Origin: Candidatus Scatomonas merdigallinarum
GTDB lineage: Bacteria; Bacillota; Clostridia; Lachnospirales; Lachnospiraceae
Length of the DNA: 64,000 nucleotides
NCBI GenBank assembly: GCA_018716305.1
Contig: DVKB01000030.1
Location: forward strand, 1 to 64,000
Reading direction: 5' to 3'
Shown: positions 9,501-17,665 of the stretch, piece by piece
Numbering within the stretch: the stretch's first letter is position 1
Layout: each line of letters begins with the position of its first letter
Notes under the pieces: generated by a model
Database searches by the model: none
What the model saw: the letters and a program-made list of their open reading frames with translations, nothing else
What the model was told of the DNA's origin: nothing
Program-made: the position numbers and the translations under genes

Positions 9501-9763
9501 GCGATGAGGATCATCAGGGCGGAGCCGGCGGCGGAAGCCAGACCGGCGGAAACGGCGGCCAGTCCGGAAGTGCGGATCCCAACGGGTCCGGCAGCGGTTC
9601 GGGTCAGAAGCCGGGCGGCAGCCATCAGGGAACCGCACCCGATACCGGGGATTCCCTGGGGACTCAGATGCCTCTTTACGGCTCCGGAATCCTGGCAGGT
9701 ATGGCGGGAATTGTCCTGGCACTGAGAAAGAAAGCGTCCGGAGTTTTCAGAAGAAATAAATAA
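3563..9763 (+). CDS. Large secreted/cell-wall-anchored protein: lamin-tail-like modules x3, calcineurin-like phosphoesterase, DUF5011/Ig-like domain, TG-type sorting signal
   Basis: GGAGCAG SD; signal peptide; LLITEIV..DAFEYVELYN repeated three times; SDTQYY/GDIIDD/GNHDVG/NFHEYL/GHYHN metal motifs; C-terminal APDTGD + TM + RKKASGVFRRNK. Confidence 0.9.
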   Translation: MHKKQTDGKKIPAKVAVKRLAAGGLSVLVAAASANGGLAVPVLAEDNHEILREETVPVSDAADPEDSGELVTEEAPEGRDSAGESQQPAVTEQPEITEIPQEQEENEEEETREEVRSIPAASDAAEPQVVQAAPEAEPEIQAEVQVSTPLLITEIVADTHQADQTTASGTDAFEYVELYNASDRTVSLDSYLIQNLNGSTVTDWEIPAGTLLEAGKSLAVWIRNGESDALEEGDFRSYYGIDDNVQVVKTTESVNGFSNSGERSIRVIVRATGQTVTQITYNDGAEKAQTKKGITFGYTEGQTQQPTLAYNGEPTPGTAQQEQLPEGLYTVTEVSGASVSASGEEQASPGASYKITASTDLPGLILNAVVTVTTEAGSSQYPMEYKEGTFTVSIPADAFAGAGSFTYQVEMNNGVNTAVSGETSVTVSQEPSRAEFPAPLLITEIVPNTANEGGSDAFEYFEVYNAGDQAVNLDQYGFWYDNGSSVKQWILEDRGLVLEAHETLVVWIRNEANIAAGFTVENFNSNYGTSYEQGVNFTSVQSDGFSNSGTRRISIRTASGTVLSTVEYTAGDSSDGKLDEGESICFSYSGEEISVTYDHEETPGALDGSQSVQGQYTFPAVVEAPSVEADAPAVVHAGDSWTVTMSGTSLTEGILSAELRLYQEGAEEASAALPMTYVEGVLQASLTYEELKAAGGEKFQYEITVSDGVNTAVSPRKSAVLKSDEGTVDRSQAPALTITELMPDSSNVNGADAYEFIELYNNSNRDIDLKDYKLYYNYPDNGDNSDVVWWETSESRILKAGDTLVFWIKNGGNDALTREDFNAKFGTDLDEAHLVEISCGGMANSGARGVKIASNVKDVSDYVTYNMNGVDNTSADRSITFQNQYTDGAFSSAMTSDEEAPTPGTVKASQKPYYAAELPETAAAPVLTDQTPETFSDSSSLIFQVEAVSRDTAVKTVRLYVRDSHSDTYEMYNLLRSSGDVFTREIPGVDLTGKQYYEYYFEVSNGYETVSTEPKQVKNENAPEEGDQLNVEEGQFLSGTQSIIGTGGSLKIDGEEVSGQAVSSINGDARIAFDASQTDVFFKNAVAIGEDVLGVFNEGTYDAWRTYAYDVDEHYFDPETRQITIAFHAGNKANNLEHDIENNDDFVLKNIRLVLPDGVSLRPVAYGAVNGIGAIEHTEENWHPDQPYDMGEVSPETEISMGDGTTKVEILYVTFQLEASSFNALRVDLDTRELEDGPHTIASGAASVQVMVDNTAPEITTNLAEGETYRDVEILARASDALSREVELTAALDGETIELPYALEAEVMEAGEHTLTLTAVDQAGNTAEKTVTFIIPEENASADVDQPEDTVHGNPTLSVNVVDPTEDTMTVTFKKGEKYQLGDENITGSQGVSDASGTEAQVFSKESGDGFPYQVFDVKISGDPGEDSAIRVDWEGTSNSEKTFMYVYNLSAGAWDPVEAEQTLEGTAMSLSGVVELAEHLNGDTVRIMIQNGEGYTPPQYAPGEASDSATYNEKDTPRENYDFTFVVESDTQYYNEDYEGNPSQDVDGLYQYQLDIHNWILANRERMNIQYLFHDGDIIDDEPLIPEWENADAAYQMLDEAGLPYGVLAGNHDVGHLSGDYSNFSKYFGEWRYSGNPWYGESYKDNRGHYDLITVGGIDFIMVYMGWGIGDEEIEWMNQVLAQYPERKAILNFHEYLLASGGMGEEPQQVYDEVVAQNPNVCMVFSGHYHNAQTRVDSFDDDGDGIAERKVYQMLFDYQGLAQGGMGYIRLMHFDMANQQILFRTYSPSLDDYDAKDETDIGDVAGINGEEEFAVSFADLGIVPETKTLETTGLTVNVYGSEVIGTVENVASGTTASYTWENAPEGTVGWYAEVTDANGGLTRTDVNYLNIEKAGYEPVITLPDGSANQVEEGADFDPLAGVTAKDYQGNDLTDKITVVGTVDTSVPGLYDLVYTVSDEKGNTAAAERTVQVLEADDSGDEDHQGGAGGGSQTGGNGGQSGSADPNGSGSGSGQKPGGSHQGTAPDTGDSLGTQMPLYGSGILAGMAGIVLALRKKASGVFRRNK

Positions 9764-9775
9764 ACAGAATCAGTA

Positions 9776-9828
9776 AAAAGAGCCGTTGGCCATGATGTAC
9801 CATGTATACATAAGGCCGGCGGCTTTTT
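9776..9828. terminator. Convergent terminator
   Basis: AAAAAGAGCCG..GGCC / GGCCGGCGGCTTTTT imperfect hairpin between convergent genes. Confidence 0.5.
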
Positions 9829-9838
9829 GCGCAGCTAT

Positions 9839-10786
9839 TTATTCCGGAGAGTTTTTTTGCTCCCGCGGGGACAGACGGTTCCGGTATTCTGTGGGAGTGC
9901 AGCCGGTACGCCGTTTAAACAAGGTGCTGAAATAGGTAGGATTATCGTAGCCCGCCAGATAGCAGACCTCATACACCTTGACCTGAGGATCCGCCAGAAA
10001 TTCTTTGGCCTTTTTTATCCGGACAGAGGTCAGAAAATCAATATAGGTTTTTCCGGTTTCCTGTTTAAAAATATTGCTGAGATAACAGGAACTGACGGAC
10101 AGAGCTTCAGCTATGTGGCTTAAATGAAGCCGGCAGTCAGAATAGTGTTCCTCAATATAGGCTTTGGCATCTGAAACAATCGGGTTTTCAGATCCTGTAA
10201 GACTATTTTTGGAAAGACTGTAAAGATTGGAAACCTGGCGGATCAGGCCGGCGAGCCGCGCATGAAGTTCCCGGTCAGAACCGGAAGAAATCAGTTCCTT
10301 ATAAACCGCGGAAAAATCAGGAAAGACTTCATACAGAGACAAATTGACAGCCGATAATAATTCTATACAGCCGAAAATAATGTTGTTGATGGTGAAGCTA
10401 TGCATGGAGGCATAAACAGGGCGGGAGCCGGGAGAAAAAGATTTTCCCGCCTCCTCAATGGCCCGCGTGGGATTCCCCGAAACAATAGAAGAAACGATGG
10501 TCTGCATACTGCTGATATAATCGTAATCCGCGGCTTCAGAGGGATGATTCCGGGAAGCAAAAAAGATGTCAGAGGCATTGCCGTACAGAAACTTATGCTG
10601 CAGAGCTTCTTCCGCTTCAAGATAAGACTGCCGGATCTGCCCGGGCCTGGACAGGATGGTTCCGATACCGGCTGTAGCTGTACAATTTGCCGAAGTTCTT
10701 CGATTTCTTAAAGACAGAAGCTTTTCCGGATGGGTCAGTGTGGAGGAGGCGTCTGAACATGGGTATACGGGAATTAGGGACGCATA
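9839..10786 (-). pseudogene. Truncated YesN/AraC-type regulator (annotatable ORF 9839..10507)
   Basis: C-terminal AraC HTH (CYLSNIFKQETGKTYIDFL..AGYDNPTYFSTLFKRRTGCTPTEYR); same frame continues upstream without a start (TAGIGTILSRPGQIRQSYLEAEEALQHKFLYG), typical of YesN-like proteins, no receiver domain. Confidence 0.6.
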
Positions 10787-11053
10787 TGTCTATATAAAAG
10801 AAAATCTGGAATAGACACAGGCAGGTGTGGTTTAAACTAAAAAACCAGGAAAACAGGTGTTTTATATTATTTTACTACCCTGGCCTTAAAAAGGGAATCA
10901 TGAGATACATCTTCCGCCTTGCAATCCGCTTCGGTTGACGGTACTATGTATAGAAGAATCTGTTATTTTTCGGGATTTCACAGAGACGACATAATCCCCT
11001 GCTAAGATAGAAATGAAAAAGACTGCCGCACAGAAGCGCAAGGAGGTGCTTTT

Positions 11054-11737
11054 ATGGATAAAGTAAAGATACTGGTGGTGGACGATGAGAGCCGCATGCG
11101 GAAGCTGGTGCGGGATTTCCTGGTAAAGAGCGGGTTTGAGGTGCTGGAGGCCGGGGACGGGGAAGCGGCCCTGGATCTGTTTTATGAGGACAAGGAGATT
11201 GCCCTGATTATCCTGGATGTGATGATGCCCAAGATGGACGGCTGGGCGGTGTGCCGGGAGATCCGCCAGCATTCTAAAATCCCTATTATTATGCTGACGG
11301 CAAAAGGAGAAGAGCGGGACGAGCTTCTGGGATTTGAACTGGGAGTGGACGAGTATATTTCCAAGCCCTTCAGCCCCAAGATCCTGGTGGCCCGGGTGGA
11401 GGCCATCCTGCGCCGGACCAGCCAGATCCAGTCCGGAGAGACGCTTTCCGCCGGAGGCATTGAGATTAACAAAGCGGCCCATATGGCTTCCGTGGACGGA
11501 AATCCTCTGGAACTGAGTTATAAGGAGTTTGAGCTGCTGACCTATTTTCTGGAGAATCAGGGAATCGCCCTGTCCCGGGAAAAGATCCTGAACAATGTGT
11601 GGAACTATGACTATTTCGGGGACGCCAGAACCATTGACACCCATGTGAAAAAACTGCGGAGCAAAATGGGGGAAAAGGGCAGATATATCAAGACCATCTG
11701 GGGCATGGGCTACAAATTTGAGGTGGACGGGGCATGA
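11054..11737 (+). CDS. OmpR-family response regulator
   Basis: VVDDESRMRKLV, LIILDVMMPKMDG, winged-helix C-terminus (YKEFELLTYFLENQG..VDTHVKKLRSK-like). Confidence 0.95.
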   Translation: MDKVKILVVDDESRMRKLVRDFLVKSGFEVLEAGDGEAALDLFYEDKEIALIILDVMMPKMDGWAVCREIRQHSKIPIIMLTAKGEERDELLGFELGVDEYISKPFSPKILVARVEAILRRTSQIQSGETLSAGGIEINKAAHMASVDGNPLELSYKEFELLTYFLENQGIALSREKILNNVWNYDYFGDARTIDTHVKKLRSKMGEKGRYIKTIWGMGYKFEVDGA

Positions 11738-13197
11738 AGCGTTCCATTAAGAAAAGAGTCGCCGGCACCTTCATCGGAGTTATGGCCCTGACCCTGGTGG
11801 TCATCGGCGTGTTTCACTGGGCATTTATGGAAAAATTCTACCTGTCCAAAAAGATGGATGTGCTGACAGACAGCTGGGACAGCGTGAATTCCCTGAGAGA
11901 TCCCATTCAGGAAGTGGGACAGGAGTTTCATCAGTTCTGCGACTCCAATAATCTTACGTACGCGGTAGTAAATCTCAGTTCTTCCCCCTATCTGCTGAAC
12001 ACCAATTCTCTGGATGAGTCCCTGGCCAGCCGCCTTATTGGAAATATTATGGGTCAGGAGACGGAAAATACCGAAGTGCTGAGAAAAGGCAAGGACGGAG
12101 CTTATCTGATTTCCCAGAGCCATGACCGGTTCCAGGGAAAGGATTTCCTGGAACTCTGGGGGAGGCTGGACAATGGAGATTTTTACATTGTGCGCTGCCC
12201 CCTGGAGAGCATCGCGGACTCCGCGGCTATTTCCAACCAGTTTTATATTTATATCGGACTGGCGGTGGTGCTGGTGAGCGCTGTGCTGATCTGGCTGATT
12301 ACCCGGAAAATGGTAAAGCCTCTGCAGGAGCTTACCGCTTTGTCAGAGAGGATGGCAGATCTGGATTTTAACGCCCAGTATACCAGCGGAGGCGAGGATG
12401 AGATCGGAGAGCTGGGACGGAATTTCAACCGCATGTCCGACCGGCTGGAAAAAGCGGTGTCGGAACTGAAAAGCGCCAATCTGAAACTGCAGAAAGACAT
12501 TGAAAAGAGAGTGCAGATCGATGAAATGCGGACGGAATTTCTTTCCAATGTCTCCCATGAGCTGAAAACTCCCATCGCCCTGATCCAGGGCTACGCGGAA
12601 GGGTTAAAAGACAATATCAGCGACGACCCGGAGAGCCGGGAGTTTTACTGCGATGTGATTATAGATGAATCCGCGAAAATGAACCGTATGGTCCGGCAGC
12701 TGCTGACCCTGAATCAGCTGGAATTCGGAAACGACAGACTTTCCATGGAGCGCTTTGATCTGGCGGAGCTGATCCGGGGAGTCCTGCAGTCCTCCCATAT
12801 TCTGATCGAACAGAAAGAGGCGAAGATCCTTTTTCAACAGAAGGATCCGGTTCCCGTCTGGGGCGATGAGTTTAAGATCGAGGAGGTAGTGACCAATTAT
12901 CTGACCAACGCCCTGAATCATCTGGAAGGAGAAAAGGTGATTGAGATTACCTGCCGGGAATGGAACGGCACGGTCACCACCACGGTGTTCAACACCGGAC
13001 AGCCCATTCCGGCGGAAGATCTGGACAAGATCTGGGAGAAGTTCTATAAAGTGGACAAGGCCAGAACCAGGGAGTACGGGGGAAGCGGCATCGGTCTGTC
13101 TATTGTAAAGGCTATTATGGACAGCCACCAGCAGAAATGCTGGGCGAAAAATTATGAGAACGGGGTCGCCTTTTCTTTTACTCTGGAGAGCCGCTGA
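11734..13197 (+). CDS. HAMP-domain sensor histidine kinase
   Basis: Two TM segments, HAMP, SHELKTPIALIQGYAEGLKDN, HATPase motifs; overlaps response regulator. Confidence 0.95.
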   Translation: MKRSIKKRVAGTFIGVMALTLVVIGVFHWAFMEKFYLSKKMDVLTDSWDSVNSLRDPIQEVGQEFHQFCDSNNLTYAVVNLSSSPYLLNTNSLDESLASRLIGNIMGQETENTEVLRKGKDGAYLISQSHDRFQGKDFLELWGRLDNGDFYIVRCPLESIADSAAISNQFYIYIGLAVVLVSAVLIWLITRKMVKPLQELTALSERMADLDFNAQYTSGGEDEIGELGRNFNRMSDRLEKAVSELKSANLKLQKDIEKRVQIDEMRTEFLSNVSHELKTPIALIQGYAEGLKDNISDDPESREFYCDVIIDESAKMNRMVRQLLTLNQLEFGNDRLSMERFDLAELIRGVLQSSHILIEQKEAKILFQQKDPVPVWGDEFKIEEVVTNYLTNALNHLEGEKVIEITCREWNGTVTTTVFNTGQPIPAEDLDKIWEKFYKVDKARTREYGGSGIGLSIVKAIMDSHQQKCWAKNYENGVAFSFTLESR

Positions 13198-13208
13198 GGG
13201 AAAGTCCC

Positions 13209-13237
13209 TTCACAAAATCCGTGAAATATGCTATGAT
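13209..13237 (+). promoter_or_regulatory. Sigma-A-type promoter upstream of TetR gene
   Basis: TTCACA-17-TATGAT; spacer carries TTCAC/GTGAA inverted repeat. Confidence 0.5.
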
Positions 13238-13293
13238 TATCTGCGGATATGCAGGTTCTGCCTGCGTGTTACAAAGAAAATGGAAGTGATCCT

Positions 13294-13836
13294 ATGCCGG
13301 ATGCGAATATAACGAAGACTGCCTTGGCCTCTTCCATGAAAAGGCTGATGAAAGAAAAGTCCTTTTCCAAGATCAGCGTCATTGATATCTGTGACGGCTG
13401 CGGCATGAACCGGAAAAGTTTTTATTATCATTTCAAAGATAAATATGACCTGGTAAACTGGATCTTTTATATAGATTTTATCGGTTTGGTGAATACCAGA
13501 GAGTACCGCAGCGGCTGGGATCTTCTGGTTTCTGTGGGGGATCTCTTCTACCGGGATCAGGAGTTTTACCGGGCGGCGCTGAAGATAGAAGGGCAGAATT
13601 CCTTTCAGGAATATTTTCATGAATCTATGGCGCCCATTGTCTCTTTTTTTCTGAGGGATGTGTGTGAGGCGGACGAGGAGCAGGAAATCTTTATTACCTT
13701 TTTCTGTGACGCCTATCTGTCCGCGGTGGTCCGATGGCTGGAAGACGGCTGCCGGATCTCTCCGGAAGAGTTCATCGGCGGATTGAAAAAAATGATTCTG
13801 GGTATGGCAAGACAGATCCAGGAAGAAGAACTATAA
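13294..13836 (+). CDS. TetR/AcrR-family regulator
   Basis: FSKISVIDICDGCGMNRKSFYYHFKDKYDLVNWIF HTH; TetR_C_8-like C-terminus. Confidence 0.85.
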   Translation: MPDANITKTALASSMKRLMKEKSFSKISVIDICDGCGMNRKSFYYHFKDKYDLVNWIFYIDFIGLVNTREYRSGWDLLVSVGDLFYRDQEFYRAALKIEGQNSFQEYFHESMAPIVSFFLRDVCEADEEQEIFITFFCDAYLSAVVRWLEDGCRISPEEFIGGLKKMILGMARQIQEEEL

Positions 13837-13842
13837 GGGAAG

Positions 13843-13897
13843 AAAGCCGGTTTCCGGCTGCCGGATGGAGATTCCGGCGGCAGGAAACCGGCTTTTT
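13843..13897. terminator. Convergent terminator
   Basis: AAAGCCGGTTTCC..GGAAACCGGCTTTTT. Confidence 0.85.
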
Positions 13898-14924
13898 AAA
13901 ACTCTTTTTTGGGAAGAGCGGCCGCAAACATGCGCTCCAGGGGCTGGGAACGGTAGGAACCTTTCAGCACCCCTTCCTGGGTGTGGATGGAACCATCCTC
14001 CATCAACTCAAAAAAGCAGGGCTCAGAAGAGATGCTTCGGTCGATCTGGTAAGCGTCAGAGTATATGTTCAGCAGGATAAAGGGATGCAGCTGCTGGATC
14101 CGGGCAGAGCGGATATAGGCATCAATCCGGTCCTGGTAGGATTTGCTGCAGTTGTCCCTGGGGATCATCAGCACAAAGGAAGACTCATAGGAAGAAAACT
14201 CCTGGAAGCGGTTCTGGCTGGTCCAGCTGTCCCCGTCCGAATCCTCGTAATAGGCGTAAATGCCGTACAGGGCTTTGTGCCGCTGCATCCCCCGGATATT
14301 CTGATCTGTGCTGGATCCTCCGGCAGGGAAAAGGGTCATGATATTTGTACAGGGTTTCAGCCGGGCAAAGTGCTCCAAAGAAAGCCGGCGGTCCGGCAGA
14401 AAGAGGATGAAGCCGCATTTGGAATATTTTCGGAAGATACCTGTGAGAGCCTGCAGATCCGGGAAATCATTCTCGCTGCGGATGGCGTAGGAGTAAATTC
14501 CAAGAGAAGTGCCCTGACGGACCATGCGTTCCAGAGTTTCCGCCTCCATGCTGGGAGGGGACGCCGGATTCAGGCGCAGGATCGGCAGCCAGGGAATCTG
14601 GTAATCCCTGGTTTTTTCGTTGCTGCGGATCTGCCGCGCCCCGTAGGTGAGACTGCCGTACCCGATGTTGATCCCGAAATCCTTCAGACCCTTGCGCTCC
14701 GTGTTCCGCAGAAGGTGTTCAATGGCGGTGTAGTAGGGGCTGTCGTCATTTCGGAGAAGTTCCTGGAACAGTGTATAGAGATCCTGGACAAAACGGCCTT
14801 TTGAAAACTGTTTTCCCATATCCGCCAGCTTCCGGATGCTGCGCTTGGGATCTTCCTCGATTTCACGCAGGCCCCTGTCCACGGTGGCGTCGATGATTGC
14901 TCTTGTGATATCGTTTGGCTTCAA
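13896..14924 (-). CDS. Hypothetical protein (342 aa), family unrecognised
   Basis: Long ORF with good coding character between terminator and divergent PHP gene; no motif recognised with confidence. Confidence 0.7.
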   Translation of the reverse strand: MKPNDITRAIIDATVDRGLREIEEDPKRSIRKLADMGKQFSKGRFVQDLYTLFQELLRNDDSPYYTAIEHLLRNTERKGLKDFGINIGYGSLTYGARQIRSNEKTRDYQIPWLPILRLNPASPPSMEAETLERMVRQGTSLGIYSYAIRSENDFPDLQALTGIFRKYSKCGFILFLPDRRLSLEHFARLKPCTNIMTLFPAGGSSTDQNIRGMQRHKALYGIYAYYEDSDGDSWTSQNRFQEFSSYESSFVLMIPRDNCSKSYQDRIDAYIRSARIQQLHPFILLNIYSDAYQIDRSISSEPCFFELMEDGSIHTQEGVLKGSYRSQPLERMFAAALPKKEF

Positions 14925-15115
14925 AACTGATTTCCTCCCTGTAAAGTTTCCGTAAAAGCACTGTGAAAGCGCCTGGCATTATTATACCAGACAACCGGCC
15001 CGCTGACTGTTAAAAAAGTATGAAGAATCCCGGTAAGCCTGTCGCTGGCGGAAACCCTGTGCTATAATGAAGCTGGAGCCGGAGAAACGGTTTTTGATGA
15101 AGGGAGCGAAATCGT

Positions 15116-15982
15116 ATGAAATTTGATATGCATTGTCATACCAAGGAAGGGTCCACGGATGGAAGAGTAGTGATTGAGGAGTATATACAGAGGCTGCGCA
15201 GCATGGGATTCGGGGGAATGATGGTAACAGACCATAATTCCTATGACGGCTACCGGGAGTGGAAAAATTCCCTGAAGGGGAAGGAGTACACAGATTTCGT
15301 GGTGCTGAAGGGCATTGAGTACGATACCCTGGACTGCGGTCATATGCTGGTGGTGATGCCGGTGGGGGTGAAGCTGCGGATCCTGGAGATGCGGGGGCTG
15401 CCCATCGCGCTGCTGGTAAAGATCGTCCACCGGTACGGGGGAATCATCGGGCCGGCCCACCCCTACGGGGAGAAATATCTCAGCGTAGTTACTACCAGAG
15501 AGCGCAAGCGGAAATATTCCAGACAGGGAAACAAAAAGCTGATCGAGCAGTTTGATTTTATTGAGATCTACAACGCCTGCGAGAGGGACGAGGTAAATAT
15601 CCGGGCGGCCAAGCTGGCCCGCAAGTACGGGCGCCCCGGATTCGGGGGCAGCGATGCCCACAAGCTGGAATGCATCGGCAGGGGCTGGGCGGATCTGCCG
15701 GATACGATTAAGAATGAAAATGATCTGATTGAGTTTGTAAAAACAAAGCCGGAGATTCACTGCGGCGGCAGTTTTTACGATAATACCATCCGGGATAAGC
15801 TGGGAAAATGGAACGCGGTGCGCATCGACGGCTTTTTCTTCTACAACAAGCTGGGAGCTGTCAGCAAGCTGCTGAAACGGAAACGGGAACTGAAAAAACT
15901 GTATCCGGAGTATAAAGAGACCATGAAGGGACGGCAGGAACCGGAAACGCCTCTGGATATGCGCAATATGCAGAATCTGTAA
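15116..15982 (+). CDS. PHP-domain metal-dependent phosphoesterase
   Basis: MKFDMHCHTKEGSTDG, VTDHNSYDGY, GPAHPYGEK, GGSDAHKLE. Confidence 0.9.
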   Translation: MKFDMHCHTKEGSTDGRVVIEEYIQRLRSMGFGGMMVTDHNSYDGYREWKNSLKGKEYTDFVVLKGIEYDTLDCGHMLVVMPVGVKLRILEMRGLPIALLVKIVHRYGGIIGPAHPYGEKYLSVVTTRERKRKYSRQGNKKLIEQFDFIEIYNACERDEVNIRAAKLARKYGRPGFGGSDAHKLECIGRGWADLPDTIKNENDLIEFVKTKPEIHCGGSFYDNTIRDKLGKWNAVRIDGFFFYNKLGAVSKLLKRKRELKKLYPEYKETMKGRQEPETPLDMRNMQNL

Positions 15983-15989
15983 AATATTC

Positions 15990-16018
15990 TTTACTTTTCC
16001 GGCATACTGTGTTAAACT
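15990..16018 (+). promoter_or_regulatory. Promoter of rpsF-rpsR
   Basis: TTTACT-17-TAAACT. Confidence 0.5.
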
Positions 16019-16097
16019 ATCTCCCTGTGGGATAAACTACAATCCTTGTTTCCCGGGAAGAAGCGGGAAGCCAAAAGACCAGAAGGAGGAAAACAGC

Positions 16098-16388
16098 ATG
16101 AACAAGTATGAGTTAGCATTAGTTGTGAGTGCCAAACTGGAAGACGAGGAGAGAGCGGCTGTAGTGGAGAAGGCCAAAGGCTATGTGACCCGTTACAACG
16201 GCGTAATCTCTGAGGTAGAAGAGTGGGGCAAGAAGAGACTGGCCTACGAGATCCAGCATCAGAAGGAAGGCTTCTACTACTTTATTCAGTTTGAGGCAGA
16301 CGCATCCTGTCCGGCGGAACTGGAGAGACATGTCCGCATCATGGACAATGTGCTGAGATACCTGATCGTCCGCAAGGATGCAGAGTAA
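16098..16388 (+). CDS. rpsF: 30S ribosomal protein S6
   Basis: MNKYELALVVSAKLEDEER..WGKKRLAYEIQHQKEGFYYFIQFEA. Confidence 0.97.
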   Translation: MNKYELALVVSAKLEDEERAAVVEKAKGYVTRYNGVISEVEEWGKKRLAYEIQHQKEGFYYFIQFEADASCPAELERHVRIMDNVLRYLIVRKDAE

Positions 16389-16430
16389 ACCTGAGATTGA
16401 ATAAGAAATTTGTAGAAGGAGGACAAAGAA

Positions 16431-16694
16431 ATGGCATTCGAGAATAATAATGAGAGAGAAGAAGCTCCGGTAAGAAAAAGAACTCCCCGCAGAAGAAGAA
16501 AAGTATGTGTGTTCTGCGGCAAGGACAACGTCATTGACTACAAGGATGTAAACAAACTGAAAAGATACGTTTCCGAGAGAGGAAAGATTCTTCCCAGAAG
16601 AGTCACCGGAAACTGCGCCAAGCATCAGAGAGCCATTACCGCGGCTGTAAAGCGCGCGAGACATCTGGCGATCATGCCCTACGTACAGGACTGA
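16431..16694 (+). CDS. rpsR: 30S ribosomal protein S18
   Basis: [51 protein letters not shown]. Confidence 0.98.
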   Translation: MAFENNNEREEAPVRKRTPRRRRKVCVFCGKDNVIDYKDVNKLKRYVSERGKILPRRVTGNCAKHQRAITAAVKRARHLAIMPYVQD

Positions 16695-16716
16695 TCTATG
16701 CAAAGATAAATGAACA

Positions 16717-16764
16717 GAAAGCCTTTAAGTACTGGAGATTCAGTGTTTAAAGGCTTTTTCTTTT
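16717..16764 (+). terminator. Terminator of rpsF-rpsR
   Basis: AAAGCCTTTAA..TTAAAGGCTTTTTCTTTT. Confidence 0.85.
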
Positions 16765-16782
16765 GCCCTGCGAAAATAGGGA

Positions 16783-16811
16783 CTGACAAATCGGATTTTT
16801 TTGCATATACT
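16783..16811 (+). promoter_or_regulatory. Promoter of ZIP transporter gene
   Basis: CTGACA-17-TATACT. Confidence 0.55.
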
Positions 16812-16834
16812 GAGGGATAAGGAGGTTGCAGAAT

Positions 16835-17617
16835 ATGAGCTTGGATATTTTTCTGGGGATCCTGATTCCCCTGGCGGGAACCACGGCAGGAGCCGCCTGC
16901 GTGTTTCTGATGAAGGACAGTCTCAGCGGAAAGATGGAAAAAATCCTTCTGGGGTTTGCTTCCGGAGTGATGGTGGCTGCCTCGGTCTGGTCTCTTTTAA
17001 TTCCTTCCATGGATATGGCGGCAGCCATGGGCCGCTTTGCCTGGATTCCGGCAGCGGCGGGACTGCTTCTGGGCGTCGTTTTTTTGACGGTCATGGATAA
17101 AGCTGTGCCTCATCTGCATCTCAACGCGGAGCAGCCGGAGGGACCAAAGAGCAGACTCAGCAGGACGATGATGATGGTTACGGCAGTGATTCTGCACAAT
17201 ATTCCCGAGGGTATGGCAGTGGGCGTGGTGTTCGCCGGCGCTGCCGCGGGAGGCAGCGATATGACCCTGGCAGCGGCTTTTGTGCTGGCGCTGGGTATCG
17301 CCATCCAGAATTTCCCGGAAGGGGCCATTATTTCTCTGCCGCTGAAAAATGCCGGGATGTCCAGGGGCAGAGCGTTCCGGTACGGTTTTCTGTCCGGGGT
17401 GGTAGAGCCGGCTGCCGCGGCGGTGACGATCCTGCTGACGGAAGTGATTACTCCGGTGCTTCCCTATCTGCTGGCCTTTGCCGCGGGAGCCATGCTTTTT
17501 GTGGTAGTGGAAGAACTGATTCCGGAAAGCTCCGCCGGGAAACATTCCAATCTGGGAACAGCGGGTTTTGCCGCGGGTTTTGTGATTATGATGATACTGG
17601 ATGTGGCGCTGGGCTGA
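16835..17617 (+). CDS. ZIP-family metal transporter
   Basis: HNIPEGMAVGVVFAGA and QNFPEGAIISLPL ZIP motifs; multiple TM. Confidence 0.93.
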   Translation: MSLDIFLGILIPLAGTTAGAACVFLMKDSLSGKMEKILLGFASGVMVAASVWSLLIPSMDMAAAMGRFAWIPAAAGLLLGVVFLTVMDKAVPHLHLNAEQPEGPKSRLSRTMMMVTAVILHNIPEGMAVGVVFAGAAAGGSDMTLAAAFVLALGIAIQNFPEGAIISLPLKNAGMSRGRAFRYGFLSGVVEPAAAAVTILLTEVITPVLPYLLAFAAGAMLFVVVEELIPESSAGKHSNLGTAGFAAGFVIMMILDVALG

Positions 17618-17665
17618 CCGGAACCTTTCGCCCTTAAGAGGAGTTTCAGCAAAGGAGAAACGTGT

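Noticed and set aside
8414-9625. 403-aa minus-strand ORF
   Set aside because: Same antisense shadow over the phosphoesterase domain.
10787-10817. TGTCTAT/ATAGACA inverted repeat
   Set aside because: Short 7-bp repeat in AT-rich spacer next to a pseudogene, no supporting context.
13734-14804. 356-aa plus-strand ORF
   Set aside because: Overlaps the TetR 3' end and runs antisense to the 13896-14924 gene, crossing a strong terminator.
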